A program made the position numbers and the translations under genes. 32,309 nt of DNA from Cellvibrionaceae bacterium (lineage in GTDB: Bacteria > Pseudomonadota > Gammaproteobacteria > Pseudomonadales > Cellvibrionaceae), in contig JAOXRT010000040.1 in NCBI GenBank assembly GCA_025800365.1, positions 1 through 32,309 of the forward strand, read 5' to 3'. The notes under the pieces were generated by a model. It did not search any database and was not told the origin of the DNA. It saw only the letters and a list, made by a program, of their open reading frames with translations. Positions 8,613 through 15,546 of the stretch are shown here, one piece after another (positions within the stretch are counted from its first letter, which is position 1; every line of letters begins with the position of its first letter).

Positions 8613-8667
8613 CTTACACCTGTTTTGAGATATAGAAGTACCTAAGAAGTAGAGAAAAAGGTGTAAG
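8613..8667 (+). promoter_or_regulatory. Stem-loop overlapping the ribosome binding site of the 55-aa gene
   Basis: CTTACACCT (8613-8621) is exactly complementary to AGGTGTAAG (8659-8667). The next bases (TTT with AAA) extend the stem past one mismatch. The right arm contains the AGG Shine-Dalgarno bases and ends one base before the ATG at 8669, so folding would hide the ribosome site. Confidence 0.4.
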
Positions 8668-8668
8668 C

Positions 8669-8836
8669 ATGCAATTTGCCAATAAAACCAAGTTTCTTTT
8701 AATGCTATTTGTTTTTGTAATTTTTATTGTATTTGGCGGGCTGAAATTGCTGGATTGGATTGAAGTAGATTCGTGTTTAGATGCAGGTGGCCGCTACAAC
8801 TATCAGTTAAGTAGATGTGATTTCATTGCTAACTAA
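8669..8836 (+). CDS. Small single-pass membrane protein, 55 aa
   Basis: ATG 8669 has AAAAAGGTG eight bases upstream, and the frame ends in TAA at 8834-8836. The product starts MQFANKTKFLLML, has one hydrophobic helix at residues ~9-28, and ends in a soluble tail with two cysteines: SCLDAGGRYNYQLSRCDF, C36 and C50. The CLDxGG...C pattern recurs, as far as I remember, in small proteins of other gammaproteobacteria, which supports a real gene. With an Nin-Cout topology the cysteines would lie in the periplasm and could form a disulfide. The function is unknown. It sits between two inverted-repeat elements, and its ribosome site lies in a possible stem. Confidence 0.6.
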   Translation: MQFANKTKFLLMLFVFVIFIVFGGLKLLDWIEVDSCLDAGGRYNYQLSRCDFIAN

Positions 8837-8999
8837 AATTTGAGGGAATCTCTTGACCAGTATTTTGTATTGGAGCGAATTTAGGCCCTGAAATCCTCAA
8901 TGTAAGTATTTTCTGATTTACTTTTAACAAGGATTCGATCAAGCAAAGTAGACTTACGGCTTAGCTTTAAACATCGACAGGTTTTAGTATGGTTATCTC

Positions 9000-9347
9000 A
9001 TGAAAAATTTTCTTCTTAAATTGTTAAACGGTGCTTTAGGGCAAGGGGAATATGAAGAATTGGACCCCGAGAATGTGCATTGGCCTGATGGTGGCATTGT
9101 TCGTGCTCCTCAGCTGCTAGATATGCCGTCACCATCAAGCAAAGATTATCACTGTGGGCCCGAATGCCACTTTCTCGTGAAGGTAGGAGATTTGGTAAAA
9201 GCAGGACAAGCTGTCGCTCAATTTGATAGTCCTACTATAGGCTATGAGCTGGTTGCACCCTGTAATGCGTTTGTTGCCGAGTTTTTAGTAGATCAAGGGC
9301 AGCCAGTCGATCCCGACCAAGCTATACTCAGGCTTGAAAAGATATAA
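9000..9347 (+). CDS. Biotinyl/lipoyl-domain-like protein lacking the modified lysine
   Basis: This is a 115-aa protein. Residues ~50-115 follow the biotinyl/lipoyl hammerhead pattern: VKVGDLVKAGQAVAQF, then ELVAPCNAFVAEFLVDQGQPVDPDQAIL. Aligned to biotin carboxyl carrier domains, the EAMKM turn is replaced by DSPTI, with T79 at the place of the modified lysine, so it cannot be biotinylated or lipoylated there. C52 and C56 (HCGPECH) form a small Cys/His-rich patch before the fold. No carboxylase or dehydrogenase subunits are adjacent. The Shine-Dalgarno sequence is weak. It may be a structural or binding domain; the function is unknown. Confidence 0.6.
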   Translation: MKNFLLKLLNGALGQGEYEELDPENVHWPDGGIVRAPQLLDMPSPSSKDYHCGPECHFLVKVGDLVKAGQAVAQFDSPTIGYELVAPCNAFVAEFLVDQGQPVDPDQAILRLEKI

Positions 9348-9408
9348 AGGATAAAGATTTCTTTAGTAGGCCAATCGTCAACTCTCGGCCTAACATGTCA
9401 CAAAAGTA

Positions 9409-9518
9409 GATCTGCGAGCTGGAGAGGGACTGTGGGGGCTTTGGAGGCAGGGATGCCGGAGAAGAGCTACAAGGAAGTATTTATGTGTCCCCCGCAGTCC
9501 CTCTCCAGCTCGCAGATC
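9409..9518. repeat. 110-bp element with 30-bp inverted terminal arms
   Basis: The left arm 9409-9438 (starts GATCTGCGAGCTGG) and right arm 9489-9518 (ends CCAGCTCGCAGATC) are complementary over 30 bp. The one difference is a T opposite a G, a G-U pair in plus-strand RNA. The 50-base centre is purine-rich and shows no gene. No target duplication is evident. It could be a non-autonomous mobile element or a very strong hairpin between convergent genes. It has no T-run, so a classic terminator is less likely. Confidence 0.7.
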
Positions 9519-9583
9519 GGTCCGTCGTTGCGATACTTAAAGGCCAATTAAACAGGCCTCAATCACCCCGACGAATAATCGAC

Positions 9584-10729
9584 TTACTTAAACATCCCGC
9601 GAGAAATAATTTCTTTCATAATCTCCGAAGTACCTGCGTAAATAGTTTGAATGCGGGCATCAACGTAGAAGCGGGAGATTGGGTATTCGGCGGTGTAGCC
9701 GTAACCACCAAACATTTGTAGGCATTGATCGACAACTTCTAGCTGCATTTCTGTTGAGCTTAGCTTTAGGATTGCTGCATCTTCAACACTCATCTCGCTG
9801 CGCTCGTACTTATCCATATTTTTTTCAAGTAGGGCGCGTACTGTTTCTACTTTGGCTTGGCATTCAGCCATTTTGAAACGAGTATTTTGGAATTGGCTGA
9901 TCGATTGACCAAAGGCTTTGCGATCTTTCGTGTAATCAACGGCCAGGGTAATGGCTCCGTCTGCAGCACCGACGGCCTGGCTGGCAACGCCTAAGCGCTC
10001 GCGGGGCAATTCTTCCATTAGGTAGATAAAGCCTTTACCTTCTTCACCTAATAACGCATTAGCTGGAATGCGCATGTTTTCGAAAAATAGCTCAGCGGTA
10101 TCGCTAGAATGCTGACCAATTTTACGAATAGATTTGCCGCGATTAAAGCCAGGTAATGAGGTGTCTACCAAGAAAAGAGAGATGCCTTTTGCACCCGCGC
10201 TTGGGTCGGTTTTGGCGCATACGATAACGAGATCAGCGTAGATGCCATTGGTAATAAATACCTTGGAGCCATTTAAGATCCAATCGTCACCATCGCGCAC
10301 GGCACTGGTGCTCATACCGGCCAAGTCGCTGCCAGCACCAGGTTCGGTCATGGCAATAGCCCCCAGTACTTCACCGCTTACCATCTTCGGTAGCCATTGC
10401 TGCTTTTGCTCATCGGTACCGATATTCAGGATATAAGGCATTACGATGTTTGAGTGGATGTTATAGCCGCTACCTAGGCCGCCATAACCCATGCGAGACA
10501 TTTCATAGGTGATCATTTGTGCAACGCGGAAGGAGGCCGCAGCGGCACCATATTCTTCCGGTAAATCTGGTCCTAGCAGGCCAGCAGCACCAAGGGTTTG
10601 CCAGATTTCTTTTGGAGTTGCGTGGGCTTCTTCCCAGGCTTCGTAATGGGGTTCAACTTCTTGTTCTAAGCAGCGTACTGCCATTTCACGAAATAAACCC
10701 AATTCAGAGTCGTCATAATTCTGGGACAT
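9584..10729 (-). CDS. Acyl-CoA dehydrogenase, long-chain (LCAD) type
   Basis: This is a 381-aa FAD-dependent acyl-CoA dehydrogenase. It shows AMTEPGAGSD at ~126-135, WILNGSKVFITNG at ~150-162, YTKDRKAFGQ and a C-terminal FGGYGYTAEYPISRF. The usual catalytic YEGT is YAGTSEIMKEI, and LPRERL places a glutamate (E244) in helix G. Together these match long-chain acyl-CoA dehydrogenases. The start follows GAGG. A perfect palindrome overlapping a promoter lies 10 bp upstream, so it has its own regulated promoter although a Rieske oxygenase and a TetR gene precede it on the same strand. Its likely role is beta-oxidation of the product or side chain handled with the Rieske enzyme; the substrate is unknown. 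Confidence 0.85.
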   Translation of the reverse strand: MSQNYDDSELGLFREMAVRCLEQEVEPHYEAWEEAHATPKEIWQTLGAAGLLGPDLPEEYGAAAASFRVAQMITYEMSRMGYGGLGSGYNIHSNIVMPYILNIGTDEQKQQWLPKMVSGEVLGAIAMTEPGAGSDLAGMSTSAVRDGDDWILNGSKVFITNGIYADLVIVCAKTDPSAGAKGISLFLVDTSLPGFNRGKSIRKIGQHSSDTAELFFENMRIPANALLGEEGKGFIYLMEELPRERLGVASQAVGAADGAITLAVDYTKDRKAFGQSISQFQNTRFKMAECQAKVETVRALLEKNMDKYERSEMSVEDAAILKLSSTEMQLEVVDQCLQMFGGYGYTAEYPISRFYVDARIQTIYAGTSEIMKEIISRGMFK

Positions 10730-10738
10730 ATCTAGGCC

Positions 10739-10775
10739 TCATTATTCAAGCTATAGTGTATAGCTTGAATAATGA
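10739..10775. promoter_or_regulatory. Perfect palindromic operator over the LCAD-type promoter
   Basis: CATTATTCAAGCTATA (10740-10755) and its exact complement (10759-10774) flank GTG, and one more T-A pair extends each side. On the minus strand TTGTCA (10773-10778), a 17-bp spacer and TATAGC form a plausible promoter whose spacer and -10 lie inside the palindrome. The end is 10 bp before the ATG. The arrangement is that of a repressor operator. It does not resemble the palindrome before the neighbouring TetR gene. Confidence 0.6.
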
Positions 10776-10864
10776 CAAGAATGCCAAAGCAGTCCAATTG
10801 TATTTGGTGACCCTTTTAGTGTTTATTTCGCTCAAAATGACAGTTTTAACTCAGTAGGCCTTAT

Positions 10865-12028
10865 TTATTGTCCAGGAGGCTGGCCGGCAATGGCTTGATC
10901 GATAAACTGCTCAAGCCTTGCTAAGCCCCATTCAGACAAGCCAAAGCGCAAATGCTCGTTGGCGCCAGACAGAATGCCAGATTGGATTGACTCGCCCATT
11001 TCAAAGTCTTCATCTAGTGTCATCTCGGTGATCTGGTGATTTCTATCCCAGTGAGCTTGTTCTCGCTGTGCGAATCCATCTTTGGGTATTAACATTTGAA
11101 AGGTAATTTCGACTTCGCTCGGACTAACAGGCTTCATGATAAACATGGCGATATGGTCTTCTTGTACCAGCAAAGCAACGTTGGGAAATAGCTGGTACAC
11201 CATATGGGTATGATCGCGAATTTGCCATTCACTTTGATCCTGCTCGCGCAGTTTATTGATTGATTGGCGCGGTAAAATTAAGCGAAAATGTGGGCCAAAG
11301 GCTTCGAGGTAAGATGTGTTGCTAAAGAAGTAGGGCGCAATAGTTTTCGCATGAGTCACTTGAAAGTGATAAGACTCTAAGCCACCACCAGATACAATCT
11401 TCCAGTTGCTGTTCCAGGTTTTGGTCACTGGGCGATAGACCATCATATCTTCGATATTATAATCATTAAGATCTTCAGCGATCGGTGCCCAGAACTTATC
11501 AAAATCAAATTCTACATCGGTGTTTGGTAAGACAAAAATAAAGCCGTTACGTACCCAAAGCGATAATTCATTTAGCCGACTATCGCTTTTTATTAATTTG
11601 GGAAAACCCTCCTGATGGGGAACGCCTTTTAACTCGCCTTTGTTGTTAAACATCCAGCCATGATAGGGACATACAAAACGGTTTTTACAGCCGCTTTCAG
11701 CACCTTCTAAGCGAGCACCTCGATGTTTGCAGACATTGATCATCGCCTTAAAGCTACTATCATCACAGCCGTCGTTTTGACGAGCAATAATGACACTGAT
11801 GCCATGTAAATCCCGAGTGATAAAGCCATTGCCAAGCTCTATCTCACTGACATGGGCCACCATATTGGGCATACGCTTAAATACGGCATCAAGCTCTTGT
11901 TCAAAGTACTCTTGATCGTGGTACTTATAAACCGGCGATAGATACTCTTCTTCTTCGTGCTGAGTGGTTTTCGTATCGATATAGTCTAAGCACTGCTGCA
12001 GCAGCTCGACTTGGCGTTGATGTTTCAT
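10865..12028 (-). CDS. Rieske non-haem iron oxygenase, alpha subunit
   Basis: This 387-aa oxygenase component adds oxygen to a small substrate using electrons from a separate reductase. The Rieske cluster ligands are C100 and H102 (CKHRG) and C120 and H123 (CPYH). The mononuclear iron site is H221 and H226 in ESYHFQVTH, with an acidic third ligand probably in LDEDFEMGESIQ (D340 or D341). The residue bridging the two centres is E218 rather than the aspartate of ring-hydroxylating dioxygenases, which is the pattern I recall for carnitine/choline-type oxygenases such as CntA. The usual ENxxE reads GGGLE. No ferredoxin or reductase gene is adjacent. It lies 37 bp after the TetR gene on the same strand, so it may be co-transcribed with it. 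Confidence 0.85.
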   Translation of the reverse strand: MKHQRQVELLQQCLDYIDTKTTQHEEEEYLSPVYKYHDQEYFEQELDAVFKRMPNMVAHVSEIELGNGFITRDLHGISVIIARQNDGCDDSSFKAMINVCKHRGARLEGAESGCKNRFVCPYHGWMFNNKGELKGVPHQEGFPKLIKSDSRLNELSLWVRNGFIFVLPNTDVEFDFDKFWAPIAEDLNDYNIEDMMVYRPVTKTWNSNWKIVSGGGLESYHFQVTHAKTIAPYFFSNTSYLEAFGPHFRLILPRQSINKLREQDQSEWQIRDHTHMVYQLFPNVALLVQEDHIAMFIMKPVSPSEVEITFQMLIPKDGFAQREQAHWDRNHQITEMTLDEDFEMGESIQSGILSGANEHLRFGLSEWGLARLEQFIDQAIAGQPPGQ

Positions 12029-12065
12029 ATCAGGATTCTCATTATTCTATAAATTGTTTTTAAAC

Positions 12066-12686
12066 TTACTTGAACAGGCGCAGTTCGATCAGTGTTTTTA
12101 GCTCTTGGCGTTGTTGTTTTAATAGGGCCTTGAAGTCACTGGCGCTGAGTATTTGTTTTAAGGTGGGTAGGGACACCACGAAATAATGCTGCGCACCAAT
12201 AATGTTGTAGAGGAATGCCATTGGCTCCAGCTCATGGAAGCGGCCGTTCTGCTGGCCGCGGCGAATGAGCTCAACTAATCGCTCCAGCCAGGGCGCTAAA
12301 TACCAATTGTGAGCCGTGGCGGCGCGCTGGGGATTGTCTAGCATTTCACGCAGTAACAGGACAGTCTCGTTGGGACATTCTTTATTCCAACGATAGAAAC
12401 TATCCATGACGCTCAACATCTGTTGTTTTTCGTTTTCAGAGCTGTCCATAGCCGCTTCTAGTTCACTTAACAGACGGGTGGAGATGGACTCCAAAACCGC
12501 GCCATAGAGCTTCTCTTTGCTTGAGAAGTGATGCAGCAATGAGGGCTTTTTGATATTTACCGCTTCCGCAACGCTATTAATACTGGTGCCATAGAAGCCA
12601 CTTTGGGAAAAGGCCTCTAAAGCGGCCTGCAAAATACGGCTTTTAGTATCCAGTTCGGGTGTTTTGACGGATTTCAGCTTGGTCAT
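12066..12686 (-). CDS. TetR family transcriptional regulator upstream of the Rieske gene
   Basis: This 206-aa protein has an N-terminal TetR helix-turn-helix at ~14-60 (KSRILQAALEAFSQSGFYGTS, then NIKKPSLLHHFSSKEKL). The remainder is a helical ligand-binding domain with no named signature. It precedes the Rieske oxygenase on the same strand by 37 bp. A palindrome of TetR-operator type sits 49 bp before its start, so it probably represses itself and the oxygenase. The ligand is presumably the oxygenase substrate or a derivative, by inference. Confidence 0.85.
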   Translation of the reverse strand: MTKLKSVKTPELDTKSRILQAALEAFSQSGFYGTSINSVAEAVNIKKPSLLHHFSSKEKLYGAVLESISTRLLSELEAAMDSSENEKQQMLSVMDSFYRWNKECPNETVLLLREMLDNPQRAATAHNWYLAPWLERLVELIRRGQQNGRFHELEPMAFLYNIIGAQHYFVVSLPTLKQILSASDFKALLKQQRQELKTLIELRLFK

Positions 12687-12734
12687 GGGATCATTTGCTC
12701 TGGGCTTTCATAAATTCAATCAGTAGGGTGTCTA

Positions 12735-12750
12735 CCTACCGGTTGGTAGG
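12735..12750. promoter_or_regulatory. Candidate TetR operator
   Basis: CCTACCGGTTGGTAGG is a 16-bp inverted repeat (CCTACC, GGTT, GGTAGG), 49 bp upstream of the TetR start and about 137 bp from the divergent gene at 12888. Its size and symmetry fit a TetR dimer. Confidence 0.55.
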
Positions 12751-12887
12751 GTGAATATAAGGCAAGTAGAGCGGCTATGCAAGATAGTAAAGGCAAGTGG
12801 GGATTGGGCTTGTATTGATCAGAGCTTATCAATAGATTATCGCTATAACCGTCCGAGTAGTGAGTGTTGAAGAGGGATCAATGAGCT

Positions 12888-13229
12888 ATGAAGCGCAAGT
12901 GCCCAAACTGTAAGGAATATGAGCTTGGATTGAAAATGCTGTCCTTCGCAAATTGCATGGATTGTCATAGCTGTTTCAATAACTACCAGTACACAACTCT
13001 CTCTAAATGCTGTTTGTCTTTGCTTCTAATGTGTATTGCTAGTATCGCAGTATATATTGGTATAAAGACAGAGAGCTTTTTGACATTGGCAGTATTAATT
13101 TTAGCTGGTCCTTTGCTCGTGGAACTAGCCTTCGCGAAAGTTTGTGAGTTGGAGCTTACAGGACCAAGTATTCGTAAAGAGCGTCGTCGCCAAAGACAAA
13201 AATCGCGTAGGAGTCAAAAGGAGTATTGA
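12888..13229 (+). CDS. Zinc-ribbon membrane protein, unknown function
   Basis: This 113-aa protein begins with a CxxC-x14-CxxC zinc ribbon (C5, C8, C23, C26, plus C29). Two hydrophobic helices follow at ~42-60 and ~64-84, then a very basic tail (KERRRQRQKSRR). The layout suggests a small inner-membrane protein with a cytoplasmic zinc finger. It is the first of six short plus-strand genes and lies three bases before the MAPEG gene, so they are probably co-transcribed. I do not recognise the family. Confidence 0.7.
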   Translation: MKRKCPNCKEYELGLKMLSFANCMDCHSCFNNYQYTTLSKCCLSLLLMCIASIAVYIGIKTESFLTLAVLILAGPLLVELAFAKVCELELTGPSIRKERRRQRQKSRRSQKEY

Positions 13230-13232
13230 AGT

Positions 13233-13628
13233 ATGGAAAGTATAGTAATTCCTATGGCGGCCCATATCCTGCTGTGTTCAGCACTTTATGCAATGTTGAC
13301 CGTCGCTAGAGCGCCGAAGGTGTGGGGTATTGGAAATCGTAGTGATGGCAGTAATCCTTATGAATTAGTCCAAGTCAAAATAAGTGCTAACCTAAGTAAC
13401 CAATTTGAATGGCCGCTTTTCTTTCATATTGCTTGTATATTGATAATCCTGAAGGACCTTGAGTCGTCGACTTTCTACATTCTTATGGCTTGGATTTTTG
13501 TGGCGGGTAGGGTATTGCACAGTGCGGTGCAGATTTTACATTCCAGTATTAAACTGCGCGGGGTGGTTTTTACCATTAACTTTATTGCGGTGTTAGCAAT
13601 GTGGGGCAAGCTTGTGACGGATATTTAG
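13233..13628 (+). CDS. MAPEG family membrane protein
   Basis: This 131-aa protein has about four hydrophobic helices and the MAPEG hallmark NQFEWPLFFHIACILI at ~55-70, followed by WIFVAGRVLHSAVQI. MAPEG proteins include microsomal glutathione transferases; bacterial members are mostly uncharacterised. The start has AAGGAG about nine bases upstream. It lies between the zinc-ribbon gene and a GNAT gene that starts one base after its stop, which implies coupled translation. Confidence 0.8.
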   Translation: MESIVIPMAAHILLCSALYAMLTVARAPKVWGIGNRSDGSNPYELVQVKISANLSNQFEWPLFFHIACILIILKDLESSTFYILMAWIFVAGRVLHSAVQILHSSIKLRGVVFTINFIAVLAMWGKLVTDI

Positions 13629-13629
13629 T

Positions 13630-14103
13630 GTGAAAAAAGATCTTTTATATCGGCCCTATGTCTCGGCAAGCTTGGATGATTGTTTGAAGCTATTTGATGC
13701 AAATTGCCCCGAGTACTTTGCGCCCAATGAGCGGGAAGATTACAAAAACTTTCTTGAAGCAAGCCCTGATGCTTACGAGCTTTGCTGTGTTTCGGACAAG
13801 CTTATAGCGGCATTTGGGGTGTTTGCAGAAGAGAGAGCGATTAGTGATGATAGTTGTGCAACAAGAGCAGCCTCGCTAAATTGGATTTTGATCGATCCCG
13901 ATATGCAAGGCAGTGGAATTGGAACCGAGCTTATGTCACGGGCTCTATACCGGGCTCGTTTACTTGGGGCTCAGGCTTTAAAAATTGCAGCAAGCCACAA
14001 GTCTGCCCCTTTCTTTCAGAAGTTTGGCGCTGAGGTTGTTCGTGAGACGCATGATGGCTGGGGGCCGGGTATGCATCGTATTGATATGGTGATCGAGCTA
14101 TAG
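13630..14103 (+). CDS. GNAT family N-acetyltransferase
   Basis: This 157-aa protein starts with GTG, one base after the MAPEG stop. The acetyl-CoA binding motif A is clear: LNWILIDPDMQGSGIGTELM at ~84-103, followed by ALKIAASHKSAPFFQKFGAE, the usual GNAT C-terminal half. The acceptor substrate cannot be predicted. It probably belongs to the same transcript as the two genes before it. Confidence 0.8.
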   Translation: MKKDLLYRPYVSASLDDCLKLFDANCPEYFAPNEREDYKNFLEASPDAYELCCVSDKLIAAFGVFAEERAISDDSCATRAASLNWILIDPDMQGSGIGTELMSRALYRARLLGAQALKIAASHKSAPFFQKFGAEVVRETHDGWGPGMHRIDMVIEL

Positions 14104-14141
14104 CTCGGGAAGCTGAAACGCTACTTCTTATGGAAATTTTA

Positions 14142-14516
14142 ATGCAACGAAAATTCATTGCCTTTCTTTTTGTAATGGTCTTGGCCATTGGAGTGGTACC
14201 AGCTGATGCAAGTGAGCCAACTAAATCTCAACAAGAAATAAATCACCTGTTAGTCTATGTGAAAAGCACCAATTGCCAATATGAACGCAATGGCAAGCGG
14301 CATAGTGGGAAGGAGGCCGTAAAACATATACAGAGAAAGTATCGTTATTTTGCCGATGAGATCAAGACAGCAGAAGACTTTATTCGCCTTTGCGCTACCA
14401 AAAGCACAATGTCTGGGAAGTATTACAAGGTTCACTGTGCTGAGGGTAAGGCGATAAAAAGTGTAAATTGGTTGAACGAAGAGCTATTGCGTTATCGAAA
14501 CTTAGAAGATAAGTAA
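14142..14516 (+). CDS. Secreted DUF5329-like protein
   Basis: I prefer ATG 14142 because GGAA lies seven bases before it; ATG 14130 is possible and would add four residues. The product is 124 aa. It has a signal peptide (MQRKFIAFLFVMVLAIGVVPADA) and a mature part with the order HLLVYVKSTNCQYERNG, EAVKHIQRKY, AEDFIRLCATKSTMSGKYY and WLNEELLRYRN. This matches the DUF5329 family as I know it. Its cysteines could form periplasmic disulfides. The family has no established function that I know of. Confidence 0.7.
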   Translation: MQRKFIAFLFVMVLAIGVVPADASEPTKSQQEINHLLVYVKSTNCQYERNGKRHSGKEAVKHIQRKYRYFADEIKTAEDFIRLCATKSTMSGKYYKVHCAEGKAIKSVNWLNEELLRYRNLEDK

Positions 14517-14531
14517 CAATACGGGGGGTGT

Positions 14532-14945
14532 ATGGCGGCTGGCAGTTGTTTGTGTGGAAAGGTTTACTATGAAATCAATGGCAATATTGGGGATGTAGTG
14601 CATTGCCACTGTATTACTTGTCGTAAGGCCCATGGTGCCGCGTTTTCCAGTGTGGCGGCTGTTAAAGTGGATGATTTTACAGTTCTAGGGGATGAGCATT
14701 TAAGTCAGTTTGAGTCTTCCCCCGGGAAAATTCGCCATTTTTGTTCTCACTGTGGCACACAAATATATGCGAAGCGAAAAACAGCCCAGCATATCGTACT
14801 TCGCTTAGGTTCCTTAGATGAGTCAATGGAAGATTCAATGGAAGGCTCGCTTCAACTAAAAGAGAAGAACCATATTTGGGTGTCGCAAAAAGCAAGTTGG
14901 TACTCAATCGACAGTCATTTGCCTCAGTGTTTAGAATTTGAGTAA
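14532..14945 (+). CDS. GFA/CENP-V domain zinc protein
   Basis: This 137-aa protein has a strong ribosome site (GGGGGGTG). The seven cysteines of the GFA fold are present: C6 and C8 (CLC), C25, C27 and C30 (CHCITC), C71 and C74 (CSHCG), binding two zinc ions. The family is named after glutathione-dependent formaldehyde-activating enzyme, but that activity is disputed and most members are uncharacterised. It lies in the run of short genes, 15 bases after the DUF5329-like gene. Confidence 0.85.
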   Translation: MAAGSCLCGKVYYEINGNIGDVVHCHCITCRKAHGAAFSSVAAVKVDDFTVLGDEHLSQFESSPGKIRHFCSHCGTQIYAKRKTAQHIVLRLGSLDESMEDSMEGSLQLKEKNHIWVSQKASWYSIDSHLPQCLEFE

Positions 14946-14956
14946 GATTTTTAGCT

Positions 14957-15472
14957 ATGAAATTTAAGGTGCCCGAGCAACTTGAAACTGAAAGATTAAT
15001 TCTACGTCAGTTTCAAGACGAGGATTGGAAAGACCTTCATGAGTATTATTCTTCAGAAGAGGCCACCCGGTACACAGTAGGGCGTGCATTCAGTGAAGGC
15101 GAAAGTTGGAGAATAATGAGTGCTATGTTGGGGCATTGGGTATTGAGGGGCTATGGTCCGTACGCTCTGGAAGAAAAAAGCAGTAGTAAGGTAATCGGCA
15201 CGGCCGGCTTTTGGTACCCGAATGATTGGCCTAGCCCAGAAATAAAATGGGCATTGGCGCCAGCCTATTGGGGCAAGGGCTATGCCAGCGAAGCGGCAAG
15301 GGCACTGCAAAAAATCGGTAAAGAATACCTGCCGGAAATATCACTGATCAGTTTAATCGCTAAAGAAAACCAAGCTTCGATAAAACTGGCTTTAGCAGTT
15401 GGCGCTTGTTTTGATAGAGAGATAGATTTTCGCGGCGGGAAGTGGGATATCTATAGGCACCCTGCTACTTAG
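14957..15472 (+). CDS. GNAT acetyltransferase, RimJ/RimL type
   Basis: This is a 171-aa protein opening with ETERLILRQFQDEDW, the typical start of RimJ/RimL-like acetyltransferases. IKWALAPAYWGKGYASEAARAL at ~96-117 is acetyl-CoA motif A, and LIAKENQASIKLALAVGA follows. Possible targets are ribosomal protein N-termini, small amines or antibiotics; nothing in the sequence decides. It is the last gene of the cluster and is followed by a hairpin. Confidence 0.85.
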   Translation: MKFKVPEQLETERLILRQFQDEDWKDLHEYYSSEEATRYTVGRAFSEGESWRIMSAMLGHWVLRGYGPYALEEKSSSKVIGTAGFWYPNDWPSPEIKWALAPAYWGKGYASEAARALQKIGKEYLPEISLISLIAKENQASIKLALAVGACFDREIDFRGGKWDIYRHPAT

Positions 15473-15497
15473 ATATTAGGAATTAAACCGCTTGAGT

Positions 15498-15544
15498 GCC
15501 CTTACAGCAAACTACTGATAGTCTTTACTGTAAGGGCTTGGCTT
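15498..15544. terminator. Hairpin terminator between convergent genes
   Basis: GCCCTTACAG (15498-15507) pairs perfectly with CTGTAAGGGC (15528-15537), with a 20-base loop and a T-rich stretch (TTGGCTTTATT) after it. It lies between the GNAT gene and the convergent chemoreceptor-like gene. Confidence 0.55.
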
Positions 15545-15546
15545 TA

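Noticed and set aside
8427-8645. Open frames of 72 and 61 aa after the PQQ-type dehydrogenase
   Set aside because: They run through the inverted-repeat element, have no ribosome site or domain, and their composition follows the palindrome.
9361-9392. TAGGCC...GGCCTA as a terminator after the lipoyl-like gene
   Set aside because: Only six base pairs, a 14-base loop and no T-run.
12888-15472. Integron cassette array
   Set aside because: No integrase, and I could not find attC-type core sites (RYYYAAC...GTTRRRY) between the genes.
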